The notes: generated by a model from the letters alone, not told the origin. A stretch of DNA of 64,000 bases from UBA4729 sp038236865 (GCA_038236865.1 JBBRZI010000003.1:1-64000), one strand, 5' to 3'; positions 48,720 through 57,511 are shown, counted from the first letter of the stretch. Made by a program: numbers and translations.

Positions 48720-49346
48720 ATGGATTTTTCAAACCGTAGTACACAACCGCAAACCGCAGCACCAGTGGCACGTCCAACAACAGTTGGCGGCTCCGGAGCC
48801 GGCAAGAACAACAAATCAGATCGCAGTAAGCTGCTACGCATCGCCGGTGTTGGTGCCGTCACGCTAGTCGCTATTTTATTAGTAGCTGTAACGCTCGTAG
48901 TCGTTCGAGGTGGCAGCATCAACGATGAGCAGAAATACGTTGATAGCAGCAAACTACAGGCTGTCTTCCTAAACACTGGTCAAGTTTACTTTGGCAAGAT
49001 CACAACCCTCAACAACAAGTACTTTGTTGTTGACGATATCTACTACTTGCAAACTTCGAGCGCCAGCGATAAAGCGGCCGCAGCCAACACCAGCGTTTCA
49101 CTTGTGAAGCTTGGCTGTGAATTACACTCACCACGTGACGAAATGGTCATCAACCGCGCCCAAGTTACTTTCTGGGAAAACCTACAGGCCACTGGCCAAG
49201 TCGCCAAGGCTGTAGCTACCTTCCAAAAGGCTAACCCAAGCGGTCAGAAGTGTAGCGATCAAAGCGCTGCCGGCACGAGCACGAACAATGTTCAAGGTGC
49301 CCCCAGCACTACGACGCCAACTAGCACCACAACTACCAAACCGTAG
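48720..49346 (+). CDS. Membrane-anchored protein with Thr-rich tail, function unknown
   Basis: 208 residues. A disordered cytoplasmic start (STQPQTAAPVARPTTVGG), one membrane span (about 42-62, VGAVTLVAILLVAVTLVVV), then an extracytoplasmic beta-rich domain (LQAVFLNTGQVYFGKITTLNNKYFVVDDIYYL, residues about 78-110) and a Thr/Ser tail (TTTTPTSTTTTKP). The domain has the shape of a small OB- or PRC-like fold and I do not know its ligand. It follows a compact intergenic region shared with the MAYKHTN gene, which reads the other way. A GGTGGAG sequence before the ATG could serve as its Shine-Dalgarno site. Confidence 0.7.
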   Translation: MDFSNRSTQPQTAAPVARPTTVGGSGAGKNNKSDRSKLLRIAGVGAVTLVAILLVAVTLVVVRGGSINDEQKYVDSSKLQAVFLNTGQVYFGKITTLNNKYFVVDDIYYLQTSSASDKAAAANTSVSLVKLGCELHSPRDEMVINRAQVTFWENLQATGQVAKAVATFQKANPSGQKCSDQSAAGTSTNNVQGAPSTTTPTSTTTTKP

Positions 49347-49364
49347 TTACCGCTAACGCGTAAT

Positions 49365-49393
49365 AAAACGTCCTTCCTCGGAGGGACGTTTTT
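49365..49393 (+). terminator. Terminator of the 48720-49346 gene
   Basis: AAAACGTCC...GGACGTTTTT: a perfect stem with the short loop TTCCTCGGAG, followed by T residues, 18 bp past the stop. Confidence 0.9.
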
Positions 49394-49941
49394 AGTTGGC
49401 CCAACTTTACACAATCAATCCCCGCCAAGACAGTGAGGTGTTGAAGCCCAATCAGATATGAGTCGCCGTCTAGGCGACCACCATGGTGGCTTAACCGGCA
49501 TAAAGTACAGCCCTGATTAGCCGTTGTGCAAAAGCAGTGTGCTTGGCTTGGATAAGCTGTCTGACGATTCAGGGTGCCAGTGGCACCCTGGTGAGGAGTT
49601 CTTGTCCAAAACTGCTTTTTCACAACTGCTAGTCAAGGTGGAACGTCCGCCGGTGGTTCCCAGGCTACTTTTGGCAGCAAAAGTAGTGAGTAGAAGAAAG
49701 AAGTTTGCAAGGCAAAAACTATGGAGGTCCTACCTCCCGAACTAAGGGAGCGCAGGAGGCAAGCTTCTGTCTGGATACCGGGTCGAGCCTGGCAAGACAG
49801 TGGCGGGGTTGTTGCTGGAGCTAGCCCCAACTACCAACTCATAATCCCTACCTACCACCTTGGGCTTTAGGACTTTAGAACTTTAGAACTTTAGAACTAT
49901 ACAACTATCCCACTATTAGGCTATTAGGCTCCCCTACACGC
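49394..49941. repeat. Gene-free stretch of repeats
   Basis: 548 bp without a convincing gene. It holds a GGATACCGGGTCGAGCC block at about 49773-49789 that matches 63473-63489 with one change, a REP-like hairpin GGGTGCCAGTGGCACCC at about 49571-49587, CAACTACCAACT words at about 49828-49839, and a tandem GAACTTTA block (ACTTTAGAACTTTAGAACTTTAG) at about 49869-49893. These look like intergenic repeat families. Confidence 0.6.
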
Positions 49942-50544
49942 TCAAAGAGTTCGTCTGAAGAAGACGTAGGCTACAAGCGATCCAAGAAACAGCAGCGTAC
50001 TCAACCCCGCCACGACCATGCTCCAACCGGCCAGATCGGGTGACCAGGCCGGTGATATGAAATCAAACTTATAGAGCGCATCGGGAACAATGGTGAGCTT
50101 GCCGCCGTGGCTCTGGACGTACTGTTCGATGCACGGTACACGATTGCGGCCCGAGAAGTCAGACGAGTTTTGCTGCTCGCAGTAGTGTTGGGCGTCATTA
50201 TAAATTTGCGCGTTGCGGGCAGTGACCGCCGCACCTTGGGCAGCCACGAGCCGATCGTAGGTGTACTTCAGCTGAATTGGTGGATGGACGGCCTGCGGAC
50301 CGGCGCTCAGGTTGGTATTCATATGGCCCACGACGTAGGCTTGTAGCGCACTCAAGGTAGCCTGGACATCCCCATTGTCTTTGTCGGCGGCGTAGACTCT
50401 GTCGCGTAGCACAATCATGTGCTCGTTATTGGCGCGCAAGGCCGTGGCGCAGATGCCGCCGGCTACGAGGGCCACGATCAGAAAGTACCATGGCTTAATA
50501 GCGCGCAGACGAGTCCAGGAGTGGTGCAGTTTCTTTTTATTCAT
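49942..50544 (-). CDS. Membrane protein of unknown function next to the Mur ligase
   Basis: 200 residues from the ATG at 50544 (MNKKKLHHSW; a longer frame starts at 50607). Span 1 lies at about 18-38 (WYFLIVALVAGGICATALRA) and span 2 at about 170-190 (WSMVVAGLSTLLFLGSLVAYVFF). The extracytoplasmic loop has two cysteines 19 residues apart (HYCEQQNSSDFSGRNRVPCI), which may form a disulphide. Family unknown to me. It is divergent from the Mur ligase gene, with 74 bp between starts. Confidence 0.65.
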   Translation of the reverse strand: MNKKKLHHSWTRLRAIKPWYFLIVALVAGGICATALRANNEHMIVLRDRVYAADKDNGDVQATLSALQAYVVGHMNTNLSAGPQAVHPPIQLKYTYDRLVAAQGAAVTARNAQIYNDAQHYCEQQNSSDFSGRNRVPCIEQYVQSHGGKLTIVPDALYKFDFISPAWSPDLAGWSMVVAGLSTLLFLGSLVAYVFFRRTL

Positions 50545-50618
50545 AACCAGCGTAGTTACATTGTACCCGTTTGGTATTTGACTTGCTAGATAGGGCTCGA
50601 TAATCAATACTGGTAGCT

Positions 50619-51917
50619 ATGCACATCTACTTTTCAGGTATCGGCGGGGCCGGCATTGGGCCGCTGGCCCAAATCGCGCTACAGGCGGGCTACACCGTAT
50701 CAGGCTCCGACAAGCAAGATTCCCAATATATCCAATACCTGCGCGCCCACGGCGTCACCGATATTCACATCGGGCAATCCCATGCGGCCATCGCAGCAAC
50801 GCATGCCCAACAGTCGATCGATTGGTTCGTGTACACTTCGGCACTACCCCTGGAAAATCCCCATGCCCCCGAACTGGCCTTTTGCCGGGAACAGCACATC
50901 AAAACCAGCAAACGCGACGAGCTGTTAAATACGATTCTGCACGACAAAAAACTTAAATTAATCGCGATTGCCGGCACGCACGGTAAAACGACGACCACCG
51001 CCATGGTAACCTGGCTTTTCAAACAGCTCGACCAGCCGCTGAGCTACCTATTGCCCGCCAAAGTCAGCTTCGGCAACATGGGTGAATACAACCCGGCGAG
51101 CCAGCACTTTGTCTACGAAGCCGACGAATTTGATCGCAACTTTTTGGCCTACGAACCGGCCATCAGCCTGATCACCGGTGTCAGTTGGGACCACCACGAA
51201 ATTTTTCCGACGCGCGAAGACTACCAAATGGCCTTTCGTGATTTCATTAACCAGAGCAAATACACGGTCATCTGGCAGGATGATGCCGCCTACTTGCAGC
51301 TCGGGGCCACCGACGGCCGCCTCAGCGTCCAAGACCCCAGCAACCCCGGTGTGGCCCAGCTGACCCTCAAAGGCTTCTACAACCGGCTCGACGCCTGGCT
51401 GGCCATCCAGGCCGTCCACAGAGCCTGTGGGGCACCTATTGCCACCCTGATAGCCCACGTCAACAGCTTCCCGGGCCTGGCGCGCCGCATGGAGCAAATC
51501 GTACCCGGCCTGTACAGCGATTACGCCCACACGCCCGAGAAAGTCCGCGGCGCCATGAGCGTCGCCCTCGAAATGGCGGCCGAAGCCGGTCAAAACGTGG
51601 TGGTAGTCTACGAACCACTGACCAACCGCCGGCAACACTTCCAGATTGATGATTATGGCGATTGTTTTAACGGCGCCACCCGCGTGTACTGGTTGCCAAG
51701 TTACCTCGCCCGCGAGGACCCAACCCAACGGATTATCGATCCAGCCGAACTCATCGCCCACCTGGCTGACCCAAGCATCGCTGTGCCAGCCGCGCCCGAC
51801 GAGCAACTCAAGCAAACCATTCAGCAGCACCTCGACGCCGGCGACATGGTAGTTGGCATGGCTGGTGGTGGCGGTGGCAGTCTCGACGACTGGCTACGAG
51901 CGGAGTTTAAAGTTTGA
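50619..51917 (+). CDS. Mur ligase (MurC/Mpl family)
   Basis: 432 residues. The N-terminal Rossmann-like part starts MHIYFSGIGGAGIGPLAQIA, the ATP-binding P-loop AGTHGKTTTT lies at 118-127, and the catalytic and metal-binding segments GVSWDHHEIFPT and DYAHTPEKVRGAMSVAL follow, with NRRQHFQ in the last domain. This fits UDP-N-acetylmuramate:L-alanine ligase (MurC) or the recycling enzyme Mpl, which adds a tripeptide. By eye I cannot separate them, but a murC-like role is likely if no other is present in the genome. It overlaps the following nuclease-type gene by 4 bp. Confidence 0.85.
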   Translation: MHIYFSGIGGAGIGPLAQIALQAGYTVSGSDKQDSQYIQYLRAHGVTDIHIGQSHAAIAATHAQQSIDWFVYTSALPLENPHAPELAFCREQHIKTSKRDELLNTILHDKKLKLIAIAGTHGKTTTTAMVTWLFKQLDQPLSYLLPAKVSFGNMGEYNPASQHFVYEADEFDRNFLAYEPAISLITGVSWDHHEIFPTREDYQMAFRDFINQSKYTVIWQDDAAYLQLGATDGRLSVQDPSNPGVAQLTLKGFYNRLDAWLAIQAVHRACGAPIATLIAHVNSFPGLARRMEQIVPGLYSDYAHTPEKVRGAMSVALEMAAEAGQNVVVVYEPLTNRRQHFQIDDYGDCFNGATRVYWLPSYLAREDPTQRIIDPAELIAHLADPSIAVPAAPDEQLKQTIQQHLDAGDMVVGMAGGGGGSLDDWLRAEFKV

Positions 51918-52642
51918 GACTCGTCCAGTTAAACGCGTGGGGCGGACGGCTCGAACACCAACTGGTCGATTTGCTCAGCGCCGAGGCCGCCAACCTGGTG
52001 TGCCTGCAAGAGATCATCAGTACCGAGGGCAATGGGGCGCTGGCGATACCGCTCGAGAAGCTGCAAGCCAAGCTAGGCTTGGTTCATAGCTTTATGTCGC
52101 CAGTGTTTTCGTTCAATCTCATGAATAAAAAAGCCTCGTTTGGCAATGCCACCCTCAGCGAATTTCCCTTCAAAGTTCAGGAAACGATATTTACGAACCT
52201 CGAGTATCAAGCCGATTTCGACTTTGATTCCTATGACTACAATATCCGCAATCTCCAACATGTCCAGGTTAATGTCGGCGGCAAAAAACTTACCATCTTG
52301 AACCATCACGGGCACCACATCCGCCAGCACAAAAATGGCGACGCCCAGACCATGCGCCAGATGAACCAAATTGCGTCGTATCTCGATACGCTCGATGGCC
52401 CGGTCATCCTAACGGGCGATTTTAATCTTGCTCCAGACAGTAAATCACTGGGTATACTCAATGCCAAACTACGAAACTTGAGCGTGGAGTATAAACTCCT
52501 AACAACACGAAACAGCATGACGTCTAAAGCCGAAGTCTGCGATTACATATTTGTGAGTGACGGCGTGAGCGTCAAGAACTTCCGCGCCTCGGACGTGATC
52601 GCCTCCGACCACCAGGCGTTGATTTTAGATTTCGAACTATAG
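51914..52642 (+). CDS. Endonuclease/exonuclease/phosphatase family protein
   Basis: 242 residues of the EEP fold (exonuclease III, DNase I, phosphatases). The start MRLVQLNAWGGRLE has the family N-x-W, the metal-binding Glu lies in LVCLQEI, and the catalytic pair is in VILTGDFNLAPDS (DFN). The C-terminal DH pair is in VIASDHQALIL. The start is a TTG at 51914 that overlaps the Mur ligase stop by 4 bp, so they are probably translated together. The substrate (DNA, nucleotide or lipid phosphate) is not told. Confidence 0.85.
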   Translation: MRLVQLNAWGGRLEHQLVDLLSAEAANLVCLQEIISTEGNGALAIPLEKLQAKLGLVHSFMSPVFSFNLMNKKASFGNATLSEFPFKVQETIFTNLEYQADFDFDSYDYNIRNLQHVQVNVGGKKLTILNHHGHHIRQHKNGDAQTMRQMNQIASYLDTLDGPVILTGDFNLAPDSKSLGILNAKLRNLSVEYKLLTTRNSMTSKAEVCDYIFVSDGVSVKNFRASDVIASDHQALILDFEL

Positions 52643-52670
52643 TCTTCGACGAACAAGCGGGGGTTAACCC

Positions 52671-53120
52671 TTAGTTGCTCGTCCAGCCAAATTCGGTATA
52701 AGCTGCTTGGTCGTTGATTGCCTGTAGACTATGGCGAACAGCCGGAACAATATTAGTCGGCAGATTGGCCTCGTCAAGCCAGACCAGTTCACCGTGTTTA
52801 TCTGGTTCGGCGTTGTAGGGCTCCCCTACCCACGTCGGCGCGCTAAAGTAGATGTCAATCCAGCTGCTGTCATCTTCGCCATCGCGATGGACGGTCAGCG
52901 CGTGCACAAGCTCACCCTCGGCTATCTCGATGCCGACCTCTTCGCGGGCCTCGCGCACTGCTGCTGCTCGGCAGGCTTCATTTTTTTCTACCTTACCCGA
53001 TGGCAAGCCGTACATCCCATCCATATAGCCGGTGTTGGAGCGCAGCACAAAGGCCAGTTTGTGAGCGCGACGCAGCAGGACGTAGGCGGCCACGTAGGGC
53101 GTAGCGGTGTCGTGAATCAT
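52671..53120 (-). CDS. NUDIX hydrolase
   Basis: 149 residues. The NUDIX box G-x5-E-x7-R-E-x2-E-E-x-G is intact from GKVEKNEACRAAAVREAREE to VG at about residues 42-63, preceded by YMDGMYGLPS. The N-terminal HDTATPYVAAYVLLRRA and IDIYFSAPTW complete the fold. Such enzymes cleave nucleoside diphosphates linked to something else, often damaged nucleotides. It overlaps the MazG-like gene upstream by 4 bp. The operon as a whole points to nucleotide-pool cleaning. Confidence 0.9.
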   Translation of the reverse strand: MIHDTATPYVAAYVLLRRAHKLAFVLRSNTGYMDGMYGLPSGKVEKNEACRAAAVREAREEVGIEIAEGELVHALTVHRDGEDDSSWIDIYFSAPTWVGEPYNAEPDKHGELVWLDEANLPTNIVPAVRHSLQAINDQAAYTEFGWTSN

Positions 53121-53446
53121 CGGTTGTCGCCGCTGCCTTGGAGGACATTGCGTTTTTGGCGGTCGGCCAGTTTCACGATATTAGTTTTGGCAATGTCATC
53201 AAACTCGATCTCCAGGTAATCGGCGAGGACCGCGATATACCACAAGACGTCACCCAGTTCTTTGGCGATGTCTTGGCGATCAATTTGGGATTCATCCGAC
53301 GCTTTGTCGCGAATTAGTTTCTTCATTTTCTCGGCAATTTCGCCACTTTCGCCGACCAAACCAAGCACCAGGTGCAGCAGTTCGTTGTTGGCGTTTTTCC
53401 CGCGAGATGTGCGCAGCGCGGCCGTTTGGTATTCGTTAAATGTCAT
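53117..53446 (-). CDS. MazG-like nucleotide pyrophosphatase
   Basis: 109 residues of the MazG/dUTPase-like all-helical fold. The metal-binding E-x2-E...E-x2-D motif is seen in LGLVGESGEIAEKMKKLIRD and KELGDVLWYIAVLADYLEI (EXXD). It hydrolyses nucleoside triphosphates to monophosphates, often dCTP, dTTP or altered ones. It overlaps the neighbouring NUDIX gene (53117-53120) and the Sua5-type gene (53443-53446) by 4 bp on each side, both ATGA overlaps. Confidence 0.9.
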   Translation of the reverse strand: MTFNEYQTAALRTSRGKNANNELLHLVLGLVGESGEIAEKMKKLIRDKASDESQIDRQDIAKELGDVLWYIAVLADYLEIEFDDIAKTNIVKLADRQKRNVLQGSGDNR

Positions 53447-54036
53447 GTTTGCATCTCCCCGTTTTCGTTAATAGTAACTGCTCCCTGGCGCAAAACTTCG
53501 ATCTCATCATCCACAATGCGAATAATCGTTGAGGGCTTTTGGGCAGACAAATCACCGCCATCGGCATAAAAGTCGACGCGGCTGCCGAAATAAGCCTGAG
53601 CCTGCTCAATCGTTACCGCTACCGGTTCACCTGGCTGGTTGGCACTGCTGGTCAACAGCGGGCCGGTTTGGGCCAGCAGCGCCTGCAACTGTGGTGCGTC
53701 GGGCAAGCGCACTGCCAGACTCTGGGCCCCCTGGTGCAAGGCTGCGAGCTCTGGACCACCTGGTATCACCACACTGACTGCACCCGGCCAGAACTGCTGG
53801 ACAGCCGTCAGGTAGCGACGCTTCAGCCCGAGACTTTCGAGTTGTTCGATGCTGGCCGCAATAACCGTGCCCGGCTTATGCTCGCGCCGTTTAAGTCCAT
53901 ATAGCCGCTCAACCGCGACTGAGTCAGCCGCTCGAGCAACCAGACCATAGACCGTATCAGTTGGGATTACGCCAAGCGCACCCGGGCGGGCCAGCCAAGC
54001 AGCGACATTCTTAAAAACGTCCATCGTATCATCCAT
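53443..54036 (-). CDS. Sua5/YciO/YrdC-type threonylcarbamoyl-AMP synthase
   Basis: 197 residues. The YrdC-like fold starts GALGVIPTDTVYGLVARA (family iPTdTvYGL), then LYGLKRREHKPGTV with the KRR and K residues that bind the substrates, and LLTSSANQPGEP. The enzyme makes threonylcarbamoyl-adenylate for the t6A modification of tRNA. The C-terminal Sua5 domain of longer forms is absent, as in YrdC. It is the first gene of the NUDIX-MazG-Sua5 operon. The C-terminus (ADGGDLSAQKPSTIIRI) matches the family. Confidence 0.9.
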   Translation of the reverse strand: MDDTMDVFKNVAAWLARPGALGVIPTDTVYGLVARAADSVAVERLYGLKRREHKPGTVIAASIEQLESLGLKRRYLTAVQQFWPGAVSVVIPGGPELAALHQGAQSLAVRLPDAPQLQALLAQTGPLLTSSANQPGEPVAVTIEQAQAYFGSRVDFYADGGDLSAQKPSTIIRIVDDEIEVLRQGAVTINENGEMQT

Positions 54037-54057
54037 ATGGACTAGTTTAGCGCAGTT

Positions 54058-54396
54058 CTATTTAGTTGTCTGCAGGTAGGCGAAGACTGCCATGGCGGCT
54101 AGGCTCACAATGATTACCGCGGTGGCGGTAATGGCTAAGCCGGCGCCGCTACCCGAAGCTTTGATTGGTCGGGCGGCTGGCGCGGAGTGGGTGCGTTGAC
54201 TAGGCGTTTGCTCAGGAGCGGGCGCAGCTGGCTGGTCTTCGGCCGCGCGGGGTGTGGCGGGAGCGGGCTGATTATCTTCGACGGGGGCAGTATGTACCGC
54301 GACTTCCTCGTTAGCTGGCGGCCCAGCGACTTCGGGATTTGCTGGCGGGGCAATTGGGGCTAGTGGTGCGGGGGCTGGCGTAGTAGTTTGATCCAT
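54058..54396 (-). CDS. Pro/Ala-rich protein with a C-terminal membrane anchor
   Basis: 112 residues from the ATG at 54396 (the frame from 54417 adds 7). The first 85 are Pro, Ala, Glu and Thr (TTTPAPAPLAPIAPPAN), probably disordered; a single span (about 88-107, GLAITATAVIIVSLAAMAVF) is at the end with a short tail. Tail-anchored layout, as in the protein at 30299. No domain recognised. It is co-directional with the Sua5-type gene, 22 bp past its start. Confidence 0.55.
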   Translation of the reverse strand: MDQTTTPAPAPLAPIAPPANPEVAGPPANEEVAVHTAPVEDNQPAPATPRAAEDQPAAPAPEQTPSQRTHSAPAARPIKASGSGAGLAITATAVIIVSLAAMAVFAYLQTTK

Positions 54397-54433
54397 AAGT
54401 AAGCTTAATTGTATCATGGAAAGCGTAAGCTTT

Positions 54434-55273
54434 TTATAGACTCAGTTGGCTGCCCTGCTGCTGAATTAAGCCTTCGGCTAGCAAAGCCGACACGATGGTC
54501 TCAAACCGCTCATCGGCCACGGCGGCCGCTAACTCCCGACGGCTGATTGATGCACCAGCCAGGCGCTTAATAATCTGGCCGCGAACGGCCCGGTCAGACC
54601 CGATGAAAGCCGATTGTCGCACGTAGCCCTGGCCCGCCCGATTAGGGTTGCCGAACGTGCGCTTCAAGTAACTGCCATAATCCATCAACGCCCAATACCA
54701 CTCGCGAGTATGGTCGCGGTCAAGCGTCAGCGCCACTAGTTTCAGGATGTCACGATCGGCGACGCCGACTGTAGCTTGGTAGAAGTGGTGCAGATATACC
54801 GTCCGGATATTGGTCTCGATGAATATCACTGGCTGGTTAAAGGCGTAGACCAAAATAGCACCGGCCGTGTTAGGGCCGACCCCCGGCAGGCGCATGAGCG
54901 ACGGCGGATCGGGTGGGAAAACACCGGCGTGATCAGTCATGATGGCTTGCGCAGCCAGGTGCAAAAACTTGGCTCGACGATTGTAGCCCAACCCACTCCA
55001 AACCCGCAACACCCGGCCGAGCGGCGCGGCAGCCAGCGCCGCAACTGAGGGAAAGGCGATTAAAAACTCGGTATATTTCGGAATTACCCGCGCCACCTGC
55101 GTCTGCTGCAGCATCAGCTCACTGACCACAATTTTGTAGGCGTCAAAGCCGCCGCTTGGCGCGCGCTGACGCCACGGCAAATCGTGCCGGCCAGACTGCC
55201 GATAGTATTGCTGCACTGTCTGTCTAAATAAAGTTATCGATTCGTGGTTTGGACCAGCATCATTCATGCCCAT
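54434..55273 (-). CDS. MutY-like HhH-GPD DNA glycosylase without iron-sulfur cluster
   Basis: 279 residues. HhH-GPD core with SELMLQQTQV (Glu52 aligns with the catalytic Glu of MutY), the helix-hairpin-helix LPGVGPNTAGAI at 129-140 and FIETNIRTVYLHH at 151-163. MutY has a catalytic Asp where this protein has Glu153 (IETN instead of LDGN). The four cysteines of the [4Fe-4S] cluster near the C-terminus are absent, as is the NUDIX-like domain that recognises 8-oxoG. A related type, annotated as adenine glycosylase in CPR genomes, shares FIETNIRTV. The substrate is therefore open. It is a separate gene at the end of the region. Confidence 0.8.
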   Translation of the reverse strand: MGMNDAGPNHESITLFRQTVQQYYRQSGRHDLPWRQRAPSGGFDAYKIVVSELMLQQTQVARVIPKYTEFLIAFPSVAALAAAPLGRVLRVWSGLGYNRRAKFLHLAAQAIMTDHAGVFPPDPPSLMRLPGVGPNTAGAILVYAFNQPVIFIETNIRTVYLHHFYQATVGVADRDILKLVALTLDRDHTREWYWALMDYGSYLKRTFGNPNRAGQGYVRQSAFIGSDRAVRGQIIKRLAGASISRRELAAAVADERFETIVSALLAEGLIQQQGSQLSL

Positions 55274-55332
55274 TAGTATACCCGGTGCGCGTGATTCAGC
55301 GATTGGGCGAGGCTAGTTTGGGGCTGACCCGT

Positions 55333-57393
55333 TTAGAGGCCGCCATAACCGTAACCATAGCCAACTAGTTTTTGAGCCGACTTGTAGTAATCCGTTATTT
55401 TAAGTGGTGGCTGCGCCCCGCTCGTCGCGACGACGAACAGTTCGCTATTGTCTTTATTGACGAGCGCGTAGCTATCCCCGTACCAGCCATAGGCTGCATA
55501 GCCGCTCAGTCCGCCGACTGGTTTTGGTTGTTTCGCGTCAGCGTCACCCGTAAAGACAGTACTCTTGCCGTCGCGCAGTTCACTCCACAACGTCTGATCA
55601 CCCGACGGCGACACAAGATAGGTCGGGTACGGTTTACTGAACGTGGTTTGGTCAATATCGGTCGCGCTGGCCACGCTTTGGTGCTCAAACCGGTAGTACG
55701 TCGTCTTAGTATCATTGTAATCATACCGGGCATAGTCGATGCTGCTCGGCGATTGCAAGGTGGCCTGCAGGTAGCCCGTGCCAACGGCGGCAAAACTTTG
55801 ATAGTCTTTTTTGCCCTGCCCGCTGGGCGTAATCCCACGAATCGTATCAGTTTTGGCGCTCAAGTCGACGGTACCGTTTTGGTACCACTGCGTGGTATAG
55901 ACCACGAGGTTATCCAATACATAAAAATTATAAAACCCTTGGTAGGCATAATTGGTGGCGTCGCCGCTGGCTTGGGTCTGATCGAGCTGATTTAATTGAT
56001 CACGCTCAGCGTCGTAGCTTTTGACTAGCTCGTGGCCGGTTTGTGACGTGGCGACGTTGTTTTTAGTAACGTCGTAGACAAAACTGTGGCCGTACCAACC
56101 GATCAGGTTAAAATTGGCGTTGCCGGAATCGAATTCGCTCGTCTTATCGGTCACGCCGTCGATGAGATACAACGCTGCTTGGGGGCCGTCACGCTGGGCC
56201 TTCAGAACGAGGTAGCGCCAGTCGCGCGACGCCAGCAATTGGGTATTATTGGGGTCTTCTTTACCCGTGCCAATTAGGACTGTTTTGCGGTTGCTGCCGT
56301 CTAAGTTGACCTTTACGACGTCAATCGTGCCGTGCTCATTGGACAAGAAGTAAACACTACCGCTTGGGGTCAGCGCAAAGCTGTTCCCCGGCACAACGAC
56401 ACCGGTAACGGCAACGCTCACCGAAATTTCGTTGTAGCCCGGCAAGGCGACCGTGCCGCTATCGCGGCTAGCGGTTGTCGGCAGCACGATAATGGCCCGA
56501 CCGTGACCGTCAGTTTTGGCGCTGGTATTGAGTACCTTAATTTCGGCGCCAGCCAGCGGCTGGCCGGTAATCTTATTTGTGATGGTAATCGGGACTTGGC
56601 GGCCAGTTGCAACCAAATGAATTGCCGGGGCCTTGGTCGAACGCAATCCGATCATGACCGGCCGACTGGCGGTCGTGTAATACTGCTTTGTAATAACGGC
56701 CTGGTGTTGTCCAACGCCAGCCCGAAACGAGGCCCGGCCGTTGCCATCGGTTTTAACCATCACACCAGCCAAGGAGACTTGCGCGCTACTCACCGGTGTT
56801 TTAGTCGTGCTGTCCGTGACCGTGATAGTCACTGGCTGTTGCAGGACCAAACCGAGAACACGGTAGCGGGTAAACGGCCAGACAAACACCGCAATCAAAA
56901 GGACGACCACCAGGATCAACCAGAGCCAGCGCTTGCGGTGCGACGAGGCAAAAGACGACGATACAACAGCGAGCGTCGGGGCGGCCACTCCGCTGGCGTC
57001 TTCGGCCGCGAGGAGCGCGTCACTCTCGCTGGCGACAATATCATCAACCGCCTCGTCGATACCGGGATCATCAAAGGCAACGTCGGTGGCTGGCGTGGCC
57101 GCGATGGCCGGATCGGAATTGCTCAGGGGCTCGGGCGCCGAGTCGGGCGCTGCCACGCCAATCTGCTCGAGCAGCTCGGGTGAGACTTCTGGGGCGGTCA
57201 AGGCGTCTTGAAAAATGTCGATTGGTGGCGGTGTAACAACGGCGGCCGGGGTGCTTGCTGGGGTGGACTCTGGGATCGGGGCTGGGATTTGCTTCGGTCG
57301 AATCGAACGCCGGGTGTCCATCATCTCATCGACACGGTTTTCGAGCTCAGTATCGACTGGCTCGACTGGATTCGTGGCTTTTTTATTAGGCAT
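55333..57393 (-). CDS. Membrane-anchored beta-propeller-like surface protein
   Basis: 686 residues from MPNKKATN at 57393. The N-terminal 150 are acidic and Pro/Ala/Ser-rich (cytoplasmic, disordered); a span lies at about 158-178 (WLWLILVVVLLIAVFVWPF). Outside are two CarboxypepD_reg/PEGA-type beta repeats (TVTDSTTKTPVSSAQVSLAGVMVKTDGNGRASFRAG and TNKITGQPLAGAEIKVLNTSAKTDGHGRAIIVLP), then a region of repeating beta strands resembling a TolB-like propeller (SVYFLSNEHGTIDVVKVNLDGSNRKTVL and similar). The end VGYGYGYGG is a Gly/Tyr tail. I associate this ending with Saccharibacterial proteins. Ligand unknown. Confidence 0.75.
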   Translation of the reverse strand: MPNKKATNPVEPVDTELENRVDEMMDTRRSIRPKQIPAPIPESTPASTPAAVVTPPPIDIFQDALTAPEVSPELLEQIGVAAPDSAPEPLSNSDPAIAATPATDVAFDDPGIDEAVDDIVASESDALLAAEDASGVAAPTLAVVSSSFASSHRKRWLWLILVVVLLIAVFVWPFTRYRVLGLVLQQPVTITVTDSTTKTPVSSAQVSLAGVMVKTDGNGRASFRAGVGQHQAVITKQYYTTASRPVMIGLRSTKAPAIHLVATGRQVPITITNKITGQPLAGAEIKVLNTSAKTDGHGRAIIVLPTTASRDSGTVALPGYNEISVSVAVTGVVVPGNSFALTPSGSVYFLSNEHGTIDVVKVNLDGSNRKTVLIGTGKEDPNNTQLLASRDWRYLVLKAQRDGPQAALYLIDGVTDKTSEFDSGNANFNLIGWYGHSFVYDVTKNNVATSQTGHELVKSYDAERDQLNQLDQTQASGDATNYAYQGFYNFYVLDNLVVYTTQWYQNGTVDLSAKTDTIRGITPSGQGKKDYQSFAAVGTGYLQATLQSPSSIDYARYDYNDTKTTYYRFEHQSVASATDIDQTTFSKPYPTYLVSPSGDQTLWSELRDGKSTVFTGDADAKQPKPVGGLSGYAAYGWYGDSYALVNKDNSELFVVATSGAQPPLKITDYYKSAQKLVGYGYGYGGL

Positions 57394-57493
57394 ATGCTTT
57401 AACTTTATCACGAACTGAACAAACCGTGAGCGGTATGAGCTATGACAGTCGCAACCGAAGCTACACCAGGCGCTGGAGCAGATTGAGGGCTAA

Positions 57494-57511
57494 AGCGTGA
57501 AGGCGCTTTTT
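57494..57511 (+). terminator. Short stem followed by T run
   Basis: AGCG-TGAAGG-CGCT followed by TTTTTT. It lies about 100 bp past the divergent start of the large membrane protein, in a gene-free stretch. It could end a small plus-strand transcript, for which I see no other support. Confidence 0.4.

Noticed and set aside
49869..49893. Tandem GAACTTTA repeats as a CRISPR array
   Set aside because: The units are 9-10 bases with no spacers and no cas gene is in the window. It is simple-sequence repeat.
51048..51830. A 260-codon minus-strand frame
   Set aside because: It is antisense to the Mur ligase, whose motifs are all in the other frame. The frame reads as mirror coding bias.
56332..57183. 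A 283-codon plus-strand frame opposite the large membrane protein
   Set aside because: It lies wholly within the gene at 55333-57393, which has membrane span and repeat structure. No domain is seen in the plus-strand frame.
57412..57511. A possible small RNA ending at the stem at 57494
   Set aside because: A terminator-like stem is present but I see no promoter and no conserved structure. It could be a chance palindrome.
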